This document shows positions 33,989-45,879 of a stretch of 64,000 nt of DNA, piece after piece. The position numbers were made by a program, and so were the translations under genes. Source of the stretch: Medicago truncatula (Eukaryota; Streptophyta; Magnoliopsida; Fabales; Fabaceae). The stretch's first letter is position 1. Each line of letters opens with the position of its first letter. The notes under the pieces are model-generated. The model was not told where the DNA came from, searched no databases, and was given only the letters and a program-made list of their open reading frames with translations. Where the stretch lies: the NCBI RefSeq assembly GCF_003473485.1, contig NC_053045.1:38538494-38602493 (forward strand), read 5' to 3'.

Positions 33989-36900
33989 TTAATGTTGAGC
34001 AGTAGACCAAGAATTTGACTCAACCCAGTTGTATGCAATAGGGCTCAAAAACGCATCAGGAATACCAAAGGAGTTAACCAAGGCAAGTGCATGCGGTCGA
34101 AGTTCAGCACATAGCTTTGGAACTTCTTTCCTCACTGCAGAGGCATTTTCTGTTGACAAGTATCCATATCGGAGAAAGGCAGCGTCTTCGTCCACACTAA
34201 TCAAGGCATATAACGATCTTAACAGACCTAAGACATCCTGCAGAGGAGACAAAATGCAAAGAGATCGATTAATAGACTTGTTTTACTTCTTTATCTGGAA
34301 AATAATGTACTAGCAAATACACATGTGCATGCACACACTGAGAAGAAACAATCCATAAGCAATAATATGATTTACCTTCAATGAACCGGCTGGTAAAGCT
34401 GACTCGGCCTCCATAAACGTTTTCAGTATTGCTCGTTCAGAGAAAGCTCTGCCCAAGTCCTCAGCAAGCTGATAACTCTGGCAAAGGGAGTAATTTCAAA
34501 CTGTAAGACAGTGATAATTATGAATGAATAATTTGCAAAACGTAGTAGAGTCCTCACTAGAATGAAGGCAGACTCCTTGCTATTTCCTTGAGATTGATGT
34601 TCTGAAACCTCTGCAGCAAAACGTTTCAATAGGTCTCGCTCTCTTAGGTGGAACAGATCAATCTGTGTAAATGAGAGGTAAGAAACAGATAGAAGCTTCT
34701 ACCATCCAGGTCATTACAAATATCAACAGGTATATAGTCAAATAATTACCTGAAATTCACTGCTCTTGATGGTAGAACTTGTTAGCTGAGATGGGATGAC
34801 AGGACAAGATCCGTTCATATGTTCTAATCCAAGACCTTTAAATGGTTTGTTTTTTGTCTGACATGCTATGTATTCTGCAAGGAGCGCCTTGCTTATCTGA
34901 AGTGAAACGTAGAACCCATAAATTCAATCCATCCATAGTGTTGTCAATTGGGGATTGCAGAAAATAGCGGTTTGTTCAAATTCCACTACGCAACAATGCT
35001 ATAGCATCGCTATTGCCACTATTTCACAATATTTTGTACTAATAGCGTATCACAGAACACTAGCGATTTGTTCAAATTCCGCTATGCAATAGCGCTGCTA
35101 TAGCCTTTATTTAACAACAAACAAAAATGAGTGGAATGTAGCTTAAATTTGACATGAATTGTTCAATGCTACTTCAAGGGGATAAGTCAACAATCATAAG
35201 CTAAAAGTCAATCAACAAAGTCCACGGATATCATAAATGGGAAATTGTCATCTCTGGAGAACCATGATTAAAGGTATAATTAAAAAATGGGTCATGCTAA
35301 CTTGTGCCCTTAGGGCACAAGTTAAGGAGCTTAAAATAGAATTAGAAAGTAAATTTTATATTGAAAGGATAACTTTTGAAACTTTTAAGAGATTGAATGC
35401 ACAATTTCCAAGAAAAAACTTCTATATTTGGTTTCTTAACTTATGCCACAACCACAAGGGCACAAGTTAGCATTTCCCTTAAAAAATATATATAACAGGT
35501 TCAACTCAAGTAGTAATAGACTGGGTTGCATTAAGTATCTCTATAAGCATAAGAACAGATTCCATCTCTCATGCGAAATTCCTTTCGGGACTAAGCATGA
35601 CAAAGCATAGGCCTACCAGTATGTTTAGCTGAAATCTCAATTAATTTAAGGGTTGTGCTAACAAGTTTAGGGCACTTATTAAGGAAACCAAAAGTAGTAG
35701 GATTGCATTGGATTCAACAATATTTGAACTTTTAAAAAGTTAAATTCATTGCTTTTCATCATTTCCCAATGCAATATTTCTATGTTTATCCTCTTAACCA
35801 ATGCCCTAAGGGCACTCTTTAGCATTTCTCAACAATAATAGTGATATGGATCAAAATATCACTTGAACAAAAAGGCTCAAATGTTATGGTTAGAAACCAA
35901 TCATCCAAAAAGTTAACACTGTTAAGTGAAGACCAAAAGTAGGTTTTATCTCCAACAAACTCAAACAAAGTAGCAAGCATAATAGTGATATGGATCAAAA
36001 TATCACTTGAACAAAAAGGCTCAAATGTTATGATTAGAAACCAATCATCCAAAAAGTTAACACTGTTAAGTGAAGGCCAAAAGTAGGTTTTATCTCCAAC
36101 AAGCTCAAACGAAGTAGCAAGCATTGAAGCTAAAGCCCCAGTTACTCTCAAGAGTTGAATCCCATATGATTATTTCTCTATTTATCTACCGGTAAAATGC
36201 AATTAATACAACAAAAGCAGCCAAGATTCAAGTTTTGCTTTGCAATAGACACATCATCAGTCTCCTAGGCCTGAATTTGACTGAAAGCCAGTTTTGAATT
36301 GAAAGGGGAATTTCATATTTAAACAGTGCACTGTTTAAAAACAGATCTAGAGCCTAGGCCTCCTAAAAAGAATAATTCTTCACTCTAAGACTAAGATACA
36401 CTTCACACGTAACACTACTGCATCAGAACCTGCTACACTTCATACATGGTTTATGTTTCATATTTAACAGAATGCTATATATTACCTGCTGCATCAGCAC
36501 ATTGTTGTCACCCTCAAATGTTGAATGCACATCATATTCACCCTTGAATTGACCAATACGGTTTTCAGTTTTGACGCCCTGTCCCCCACATGCTTCACGA
36601 CATTCCTGATTCATGCATTAGTATAACAGTAGTGAGGCCAATAGCCTACAAAATACAATCTATCACACCCAAGTATAATGATAGCAATACCTGAAGAGTA
36701 CGCATATTATTCCATGTAAAAGTAGCCTTGTATGCACTAGAAACAATATGAATTGCTTTGTTTGACTCAGGCGTTCTATTCACATACAACTTTTTGAGCT
36801 CAATTGCAGAAAAACTCATTGCATATCTGTAGAAGACGTAAGGAGATGAACATAAACAGCTCCATTATTATATCTTCTGGTGATCAAACTAGGATAGTCA

Positions 36901-39900
36901 CTTGATATTAAATCTATAACTTCTAAATAGTTATTTTAAACCTAACAACATGTCAACATATACGAGCCGCAGGGCAGGTGTTTATTATGTCATGCTGCAT
37001 GTTGATTTTATATCAAACTCTTTCGTCTAGAAATTGGAATACATATCAGAAAATAACCTCTGAACATATATTAAAATATATCCTCATAATGCTATTATGA
37101 GGGACGTATACTAAAAGTGGCATACCTAAGTTCTGGTTCATAAAGGATTTGAATCACGTTGAATCCTCACAACAAATAGATATAAAATGCATGTATTAGA
37201 GTACTTACATCTTCGCAAGTAAAGGTAATAGACGTTGTTGATGACTTGGGTAATCAAGCAGTAAAACCTCAGGCCCATTTGGTGTAATAGAAAAGGCTCG
37301 CCTTGTCAATGCATATCTTATAGCAATGGCTAAGCTTATCTAACAACAGAAAATGAAAGGCAGGCTAATGTAAGATGTTAAAGTTTGGTGAGTTTGTAAA
37401 ATATATATATATATATATATATAAAACAAATGCATTCATATCCACGAATAAAGATGGAATCATTACCTTGGAGATGTAAACAGAACTGACGGCAATAGTT
37501 ACACGACCAGAGGTCAGAGGGGCTAAGAATGCTGCAAACCTCTGGAGCACAAAAGACATACAACAAATATATGTAAGCAAATTTTGTAATTGGATAAAAA
37601 AAACAGCACAAGGAGATCAAAGAGAATGCCAACTCTCAGAAAAAGCAATCACCTGATCTGTATTTTTTATTGCACTCAAATATTCGCCACTTGGTGAAAC
37701 GTCAGCCATGGAATTTAACAAATTCTCTCTTGGTATTCTCACATTGTCAAACCTGAAGTCAGATGTCCAGCCAGAACTTGAGTTTACTCATTTAAAAAAA
37801 AATCATTTATTATCAGGTGCAATGTTGCTTGAAATAATGTATATATTACCAGATACGGCCATTATCAACTCCATTTAAACCAATTTTGTGACCACATTCA
37901 GCTATTCGGATATTTGGGCATATGTTTCCGTCTGAATCCCTGATTTGGGCAATAAAAGCATGCACCCCCTGATTGCTCCCATTTATGTTGAGCTGTGAAA
38001 AGACTATAGTATGTGTTGCATGCTGAATGGAAAAGTAAGTTAATACAGTGTTTATATGTACAAAGATAGAGCAGATAGAAAGTGTAAGCACCCAAACAAT
38101 CTAACTACATATAGGCTTTTAAATAAAAATGATAATAAAAGAATCCTTACATTTGCTGCACCACCGATCCAATACTTCTGAGCTGACTCACAGGGAGTAT
38201 TAATGACAAATTCACCAGAAATTGGATCATAAGTAGTGACGGTTTCGATTCCTCGGACCTGCGAAAATCACTCTAGAAAGATTACTAAAGGTAAAAATCA
38301 TAATAAACTACATGTGGATCTAACAATCCCGTCCTATTGAGCAGCCTTCACATACATTACTCCCATGGCCCAACTCAGACATAGCAAAACAGCCCTTGAT
38401 GTCATAGTTTTCAGTAGCTCTCAACCACTTGTCATGGTGACGCTTGGTTCCCAGAAACTTTACAGCCCCACCCCTGAAATCCATTAATCATATAAAGAAA
38501 CTAACAGTGAGCCATTTGTCAAATAAACTTTTTTGAGGGGGGTAAATAAATTATCTAAGGTGGCATCATCAACAAATCCATCATTTTTTTCTTATTATAT
38601 CCACAACCTCCTCAATATAAAAAATGAAGAACAAGAAAATACAAATCAATTTAATTACATTACAACTATTCAATCAACAGCTAGCTTCAGAGTGAATGAA
38701 ATCACAGCAAATTATAGGTCCAGGAAGTTTGTCAAGCAAGAAACATTTCATTTAACAAGGCCAATTATGTGTCGGAGTTAAAAATCATTCATAACCCTTC
38801 ATGTAAAGGCTTGACCTTTTGGGATACTCGTTCTTAACCAATTGATCCAGAGTTCCATCATCACCGCCTACCTTGTAAATTAAAGTTTAGTTTGAGAATA
38901 AAAGTGGGCATGGCAGCTTTGGTGGACATAACCACAACAATAACAACGTCGACAACCAAGTCTTATCCCACTAATTGGGGCCATACTCGTACATGGATCA
39001 AGTTAAGCCATAATGTTCTATCATAAACCATATTTCGGTCCAACACATTAATCTCTAAATCTTTCTTAATAGTTTCTCTAGACTCTAGGTCTTCCTCTAC
39101 CTCTAGTGATTTGGGTATCCTCTATCTGATCTGCTCTCCTTAATACAAAATCAGAAAATCTACAAATCTTCTCTCTACGTGCCCAAATCACCTAAACCTA
39201 TTTTCCACCATCTTTTCTACTATAAGTGCTACCCCAACTCCCTCTCTAATATAAGTGTATCCCATCTAGCAGGAAAAATTAATCATTATATACAAATTTT
39301 ACACAGACATTAATTCATATATCGCAACTGAGTTAAATGAATGTGTCTATGTCAACGCTTCATAGATCGCAACTACGATTTTTACAGTAACAGCCGTATT
39401 TTTCTACATTTTGCCGCAATATAAAGATTCGCAGGGTAACCAACTCAGTTTAAAACCATGTTCATTTAATAACCGCAAGCTCAATTACCATAACAAAAGG
39501 TCTATGAAGCACAAATACTCCTCGGATTAGGCGTGTCAAAGTATCACGTCTGACACCAATATGACACCCACACATATAATAACATTAGATTATGTCATTT
39601 TTTTCCTCAAATTATCATTAGTGTCGACGTGTCGGTGTTTGTGCTTCGTAGAAAATCAGATATAAAAATAAGGTAGAGGGAGAGAGGGAGAGAGAGAGAG
39701 AGAGAGGTACCACAAGAAGATATGAACACCAAGCTTAACAGCAAGAGAATGATCGTACATTCCAATAACCTCGTGAAGAGCCAACTTCCTCAACTCCTCT
39801 TGTGGGCCATCACCAGTAAGCCACCCACGAAAAACACCACGATCCAACAAATACGCAATTCGTTTCATGGTCATTTCCCTCTGTTGCTCCATGGACTGGT

Positions 39901-40183
39901 TATAATCAGGATTCACAAACACCCTCCCGTCGACTTCCCGCCGGTTGAATAGTCCGCTCTGTATCATCAACCCGAATAGCCAGTCGCGATCTTCCAAATT
40001 GTGACCGTCTAAGAGCTTCCGCATCTCGAAGGTGTCGAATGTTGTTGGATTTGATTCGGAGAGTTCGGGAGGAGAGTGGCTAAGGCAAGCATGGTTGTGG
40101 AGGATTGTTGGTGCGGTTGGGGGGTCGTGACGGAGGTGGTTCGTGAGAATGGTGGTTCGCCGAGTGATGCGGTGGTTGTCCAT
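33989..40183 (-). CDS. ACX3: Acyl-CoA oxidase 3, peroxisomal
   Basis: Thirteen exons join in frame to 678 residues: 40183-39711, 38473-38356, 38258-38151, 38022-37850, 37752-37653, 37541-37467, 37339-37209, 36826-36691, 36605-36486, 34896-34750, 34662-34558, 34477-34376 and 34237-33989. Length and sequence fit plant medium-chain ACX3, the FAD enzyme making trans-2-enoyl-CoA and H2O2 in the first step of peroxisomal beta-oxidation. Blocks include [38 protein letters not shown] and CREACGGQG. The catalytic Glu is Glu469 in [11 protein letters not shown]. An N-terminal PTS2-like RTTILTNHL (about 8-16) would direct import; there is no C-terminal PTS1. The start at 40183 gives a leader like the Arabidopsis protein. 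Intron 9 is about 1.6 kb and full of small repeats. Confidence 0.96.
34935..35110. repeat. Tandem GCTATAGC-type repeat in ACX3 intron 9
   Basis: Two related units share GCGATTTGTTCAAATTCC or GCGGTTTGTTCAAATTCC, followed by ACTACGCAA or GCTATGCAA. It is intronic and has no coding role. Confidence 0.6.
35289..35478. mobile_element. Mutator-like MITE in ACX3 intron 9, 9-bp TSD
   Basis: The ends read GGGTCATGCTAACTTGTGCC and, reversed, GGGAAATGCTAACTTGTGCC. TTAAAAAAT flanks both sides (35280-35288 and 35479-35487). At 190 bp it is non-coding. Confidence 0.82.
35650..35830. mobile_element. Related MITE in ACX3 intron 9
   Basis: The left end GGGTTGTGCTAACAAG and the reversed right end GAGAAATGCTAAAGAGTGCC resemble the element at 35289. 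No clean target duplication was found, so the boundaries are approximate. Confidence 0.5.
35837..36124 (-). repeat. 144-bp tandem duplication in ACX3 intron 9
   Basis: Two units, 35837-35980 and 35981-36124, differ at only a few bases. Each starts AATAGTGATATGGATCAAAA. The unit is exactly 48 codons and open on the minus strand through both copies ([16 protein letters not shown]), the same strand as ACX3. I do not recognise the peptide. Confidence 0.9.
37399..37424. repeat. (AT)n microsatellite in ACX3 intron 6
   Basis: About a dozen AT units, just downstream of exon 6 on the coding strand. Confidence 0.9.
38930..39290 (-). mobile_element. RTE-type LINE 3' fragment in ACX3 intron 1
   Basis: Read on the minus strand, it ends in GTTGTTATTGTTG after CCCAATTAGTGGGATAAGAC, the typical tail of plant RTE-clade non-LTR elements. 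Inside is a GATTTGGGCACGTAGAGAG stretch, matching the end of the RTE reverse-transcriptase frame. Only the 3' end remains. Confidence 0.65.
39674..39707. repeat. (AG)n run next to the ACX3 intron 1 donor
   Basis: The coding strand reads as a CT-rich microsatellite starting three to four bases after the intron 1 GT donor at 39710. Confidence 0.85.
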
Positions 40184-42412
40184 GGTCAATGGTTAGAGAT
40201 GGTTGTGGAGAAGATGAAGATAGCGTGTTTGGGAATTTGGAAGATAATAATAGTTTAAATTTTAATTTAGTGACGTTGCTGTTGGGAAATGGGAAATGTT
40301 ATCATGCAAGGATAAACACGTTGACGTGTTCTTCTTCTTCCGTCATTTTTTCTTTTACAAGTTTGTTAATTACCACTCCTTCTGTCCCGCCAGGTTAGTA
40401 AATAAAAATAGCGGATAATTGATAAGTTAGCTGATAGTTTATAATTTATAGCTGATGACTGATAGTTAATAGTTTATAGTTGTTAGTTGATGACTGATGA
40501 CTTATAGCTGATAAGCTATTGAAGTGTTTGGTAAAATTAACAGTTCAATTAGCTGATAAGTAGAAAATGGCATAGCAAGACATTCTTAATTTATAAGAAA
40601 ATTAGCATCCATTAATATTTTTTTAAGAAACATCCATTAATATTTAAGTATTTAAAATTTGCTAATTTAAAGTATTAATTTAATATATCTTTATTTTATA
40701 TTTTAGTATTTATTTTCATTTGAGTATACTTTGTAAAAAAATAAATATAATGATAAAATATAACAAAAAGGTAAATTATATAAACGTAAAAAAAAAAACA
40801 ATTAAGCTAGACGTGAGTCTTTCTAAAAATAAAATAAAATTAGATGCGAGCAAGTTTAATATAATGGGCACAGTTTATGTGCAAATAATTTAACCGAACA
40901 AAAAAAAATTACGTCCTTCGAAAAAAATAACGTAATTATATACAATTAAATGTCCTTAGAAAAATGTAAAATGAAATGTAACAGTAAACACGAATATTTT
41001 TTGTTTTGAAAAAAAAAAGATCTTTCATTTGTGAGCATTTAAAACATAGATATTTTATTTAAAACTATAGGGGTAGAATTGGTTTTTAGATAAAATAGCA
41101 ATGGTAAAGATGGAAGAAAAAATGATAAGTTATAAGCTCATTTAGTGGGCTTACCAAACAGACCCAACCATCCTCAACTTACAAAACTCATATACCGTTA
41201 ATAATCATTTTAGTCTTTTAACGTGTAACGAATAGTCATAGTAATATATCGAAATTTTAAAATAATCCTAAATTATGTATTTTGTTAATTAAAATTGTCT
41301 CTGATGTTAAAATGTTTCACTAATATTGTTATACTAGTCCTTCAATATATTTACTTATTGTCATGTCAATCTTTATAAACACTTATTTATTTTCATTTCA
41401 GGTCCATGTATGAAAAGAGTTTGTGTGAGTATTAAGAGATTATTTTAGCGTCAGGAACTATTTTGATTAAGAGAGTGCACAATCAGAGACTGTTTTAAAA
41501 TTTTGATACATTAAAAGATTATTGTGATTACTCATTGCATATTTAGATTTATAGACCAGAGTGATTGTTACCCCATTAATATATACATGTTCAGTCTCAA
41601 ATTAATTTTTTTTTTTTTAAGAATCTCAAATTAAATGTTACCTAGTATTTATCTATCTTTTTTTTTTACTTTTTACTCATAAAAAATTGGTACTTTTAAG
41701 ACAATTGTTTTTTTTTTTTAATAAATAAAAAAATAAGAAATAATTGTTTTAAAAGTAACAAAATTATTCTTAAAAAAGAAAGTAACAGAATTATTATCTC
41801 ATCTATACACATTGCGATAAATACTTAAGGTCGTTATTCACAAAACATCAATGAATGCTCCATTGAACTTTGGGTGTGAAAAGTAAATAGAAATATTTTT
41901 CTCAATCAAATAACGTTTAGATGAGATGGCGCCGATCTCTTTTAACTTAATCAAGGTTTTAAGCTCGAAGTCAACCTTAGGCTTACAACAACGTTAAAAC
42001 TCTTGAGGAGAGTTTGTCACCCAATTGCGTCCCACGAGACTTGAGGGATTAGTAACTGCAGTTGCGCGCGGAGGATGCCTAATTTTCGTCAAAAAAATAA
42101 ACATTTTTTCTATAATAAGAAACGGATATAGTATTTTTTTTGTCTTAAATTTTTCATCTTTTTTATAATATCAATACAACATTTTCTCCTTAAAAAAATG
42201 ACATTTTTTTCAGTAAATAACTTTCATTTATTGTACTTCAATTATCTACATACTCCACTAACTATAATGAATGCTAACAGATTTAACATTGTAGATTGGG
42301 GCCAATTGTCCCTTGACAATGTTTATGTTGTATTTATTGAGTATTTGATACTTTAATTAATTCCCCATGATGATTGAGCATTAAATGATGTTTTAGACTA
42401 TGTTTTAAATTA
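40184..42412. other. Intergenic repeats upstream of ACX3
   Basis: The first ~200 bases probably hold the ACX3 promoter. From about 40400 there are many direct copies of a GCTGATAGTTTATA-like unit, then GTTTGGTAAAATTA, and at about 41135 an AGTGGGCTTACCAAACAGAC. This suggests a degenerate hAT-type non-autonomous element. The rest is AT-rich with no gene. Confidence 0.45.
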
Positions 42413-42585
42413 GGGTCTTATTAAAGTTGTCCCCGAAGCACTCTTTAAGGATTTCAAATTTTAAAAATATTGTTTAAAAAAGTCAAAAGTTACAAATTTC
42501 AATGCACTAATTACATAGTTTTTCATAAAAACTTATTATTAATGGTTTTTAAAGAATGTTTTGGCGGCACTCGTTAACATTTCCC
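42413..42585. mobile_element. Mutator-like MITE, 173 bp, 9-bp TSD
   Basis: The ends are GGGTCTTATTAAAGTTGTCC and, reversed, GGGAAATGTTAACGAGTGCC, an imperfect pair. TTTAAATTA flanks both sides exactly (42404-42412 and 42586-42594). Confidence 0.7.
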
Positions 42586-42619
42586 TTTAAATTACTATTT
42601 CATTTGAATTTGAAGATAA

Positions 42620-43640
42620 TTTAGAGGAGTTGTTCATGGTTTGAAGGATATTTTGTATCGTTTTCATCTCATACGAGTCATTATAATTCAGTTTCTCCCT
42701 AATCATGCAATTTCATAGGTGTTTTGAGTCTTTTTATTGAAAAATCATGTAATTCTACAAAGTAAGACACTGCGTGGAGGATCAAAGGATTTGAAGAATG
42801 AAGATCAATGTTACTTAAAAAGATTTTGAAGACAGTACAAGCTGGGAAAATTCATCCCAAGTTTCAAGACATTTCAAGACGAAATAACACTCGAAAAAGG
42901 ACGAAAAATTAAATAATTCGCCCATGTAGGCTGACAAAAGCGCCCATGCGCATACCGAACGCACACAGGTGTATAACAGCGCCTCAGGGGTTGTCTAATG
43001 CTCCTCTACGCTTTCTGCCGGGTAAAATGCACTTACAACTTGTGTTTCCAAGTTGGATCGTAGAAAAAAAGCCCAGGTTTATTAATTTAACCTAGAAGTA
43101 AAGATGTCTATAAATAGAGAGACTCTTGCACCCACTTATTTTCATTCAAAAAATTTATAATAGAAGGCAGTGGTAGATCATCTGGAGCATCAAGGCAGGG
43201 TATTTTCCTCCAATTGTTCTGAAGAATATGTTTTTCTTTTCTTTTGTTATGATGTCATATACCATGAGTAAATAAACCTATATCAATTAGGGTCTCACAA
43301 TGAACATTTGTTTATTTGTTGAATTCAATTAATGAAAGTTTTTATTCAGTTAGACACGGTCTTATTTAATTTCTATGTGTTGCGAATGTTATAATGTCAT
43401 TCAACTATCGGTTGACCTGATCTTTAGGTCAAGGTATGAGACCAACTACCTTTCTCTCGCCTGAACAATAACAATGGTAAATTACCCATTCCCTTTAATC
43501 TAATTATTGAATTTAAGCATGATGTTTTTATTATGATTCATCTCCATAGGAAGTCAAGAGTATATCCCTTGTCTAGACACATATATTATAACTCTTATTG
43601 GTTCATCACAAGGTCATATTAGTAAAGATATATAATATCA
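42620..43640 (+). other. LTR-like remnant with TATA motif
   Basis: A GC-richer stretch with GCGCCCATGCGC and CAGCGCCTCAGG is followed by CTATAAATAGAGAGACTC at about 43109, a good TATA box. This arrangement is seen in LTR retrotransposon promoters. No paired LTR or coding domain was found, so this is tentative. Confidence 0.3.
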
Positions 43641-45570
43641 CAAGAAAATGGGGTTTGAATTGTGATGTAATAAATTACCTATTAAAAAAATTCTCAACAA
43701 ACACGTTAGTAATTAATTAAGAAATAAAACAGTGATTGTGAATGTGTGTGAATAATAAATATAAAGAGATAATGAAGAAAAATCACAAAAAATAGTTATC
43801 CTGGTTCCCCCAACGTGGGTTAGTCCAGTCCTCACAAAACTTGTGAGATTTTCCACTAGGTAATTGAGTTATGACTCAATTTCAACTCCTTCTTTCTTTT
43901 AGATCTTCTTAATCTTTACAACAACTTCTTGATCTTTACAAAAACTTGTGAGATTTTCCACTAGGTAGTTGAGTTATGACTCAATTTCAACTCCTTCTTT
44001 CTTTTAGATCTTATTGATCTTTACAACAACTTCTTTCAACCGTTACTTGGTCAAGTCACTTGCTTTTACGAGCAAGATTTTTACAACCTTTGTGCCTTCT
44101 GCACAATTTCAATTTCTTTTATGTGGATTTCAAAAGTATTAATCCTTTTTGGAAGGCTTAATATGAAAAAGTGCAGCTTGCTCAAACTAAGATATAATTT
44201 TTGAGTGATTTCCAATTGATATGAAAGAGGTTCTTGATGGAAAGATGTTATTTTGTTCTATGCCTCAAAGTTATTATTTTTTCTTTTGAAGTAGTCTTCT
44301 ATTTATAGGAGAGGAACTCTTGATAACTTCTTTGATTAATAGCAGTTTTGGCCCCTAAGTATCAGGAAATTGCGATTTTGGCCTCCTAACAAAAGAAAAT
44401 ACAATTCAGTCCCCTAAATACTGCCCCTTTTGCAGTTTTGGCCTCCCAAGCCAATTTTGACCAATTCAACGCTGACATGGACGCCACGTGTGTAATTTTC
44501 AATTTAAAAATAAATAAAAATGTCATGTGTGTAATGCTTTAATTATTTTTGTTTTTATTTTTTAATTAAAAAATTAAAAAATTTATTATTATTATTTTTT
44601 TAATTAAAAAAAGTAATTAAAAGAAACAAAAAATAATTAAAACATTACACACGTGGCATTTTTAAATTGAAAATTACACACATGGCGTCCACGTCAGCGT
44701 TGAATTGGTCAAAATTAGAATGGGGGGCCAAAACTGCAAAAGGGGCAGCACTTAGGGGCTGAATTGTATTTTATTTTGTTATGGGGTCAAAATCGTAACT
44801 TTTTGATACTTAGGGGGTGAAAACTGCTATTAAGCCTAACTTCTTTCCAACTTGCAACGCAAGATTCAAGTGAGTCTTTGAGATGAAAATGTTCTTTGAA
44901 AGTTGAGATCGATCTCTAAAGTTGCTGAAGCTTTCCTTTGTACTTTGTTTCTTGCTATATGAGGCATGAACTTTGTACAACTCATTGACTTATCATTCTT
45001 GCTGTAGTTTTCAATCTTGAGCCCAAAGAAAAGGATTTCTTATACTAGGTGGCTTTCCTTGTCATGTTGTGAGGTGACCATAAAGAGAATATCCAAAGGA
45101 TCATAGATTTACATAGTATTGCATTTGTCATACATCCTTGATGTGTTGTCGTGCTTACATTGACCCTTTTCATGCTGAGCTTTTTGCACGTGAAATTAAA
45201 TATGTTCTTTTTGTGCATATGTATATTTGTAGTAAGATCTTATGATTAAAATTCCTTGTCATGACATATCTTTGCTTCAAATATTTATTGATTCCTTAAA
45301 TGTGACATTCTTTAACACTTCCATTGCCTTGTATGTGTTTTGCTTGTTAAGTCCACATTTGAGATCAATGGTTGAGATCAATCTCTTCATCATAACTTGG
45401 TGTTTTCCTTGGTAATCATATAATGCTTTTTATATCTTTGGCTTAAAAGAAACACTCAAGAGCACAAGTTAAATAATAATTAAAATCAGAATTAATAAAG
45501 TTTAATTTAATATGTTTATTATCTTTAAAACTTAAAATAGGGATTTGGATTTTATATCAACAGTTAGAAC
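43641..45570. other. Retroelement LTR-like DNA interrupted by a TIR element
   Basis: Non-coding sequence with a motif common in copia LTRs of legumes (CTGGTTCCCCCAACGTGGGT at about 43801). It contains a 105-bp tandem duplication (about 43836-44045) that shares TTGTGAGATTTTCCACTAGG, and is split by the element at 44334. No LTR pair can be shown. Confidence 0.35.
44334..44837. mobile_element. Mutator-like MITE, 504 bp, 9-bp TSD
   Basis: Long inverted repeats start GATTAATAGCAGTTTTGGCC at the left and AGGCTTAATAGCAGTTTT at the right (reversed) and run for about 200 bp, covering most of the element as a near-complete palindrome. AACTTCTTT flanks it exactly (44325-44333 and 44838-44846). Confidence 0.88.
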
Positions 45571-45879
45571 TATAGTTTATCAAGGCGAGGTCATAAATAA
45601 TAAAAACCAAAGTTAATTCCAACAAATAAGATAGAAGGGATTCAAGGAAAACAATCGTATGCAAATAAAAGGTGAGAGATAACATGTGCATCTCGACATA
45701 TGTCGATGCCATGAAGGTCGCCATGTCGCCCAGCCTGACGATAAGCGCAAACAAGCCTTATGCACATAGGGTAAAAAAGATACGGTGACAATGAGTTTCC
45801 CTCCCTTAAGTCTTGCTTGATATGATAGGTCCAACTAACTCATTGTTCACTATTATATAATATCTGACTGACTCCACAC

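Noticed and set aside
39722..40398. Plus-strand frames over ACX3 exon 1
   Set aside because: Shadows of the ACX3 coding strand, where conservation is strong.
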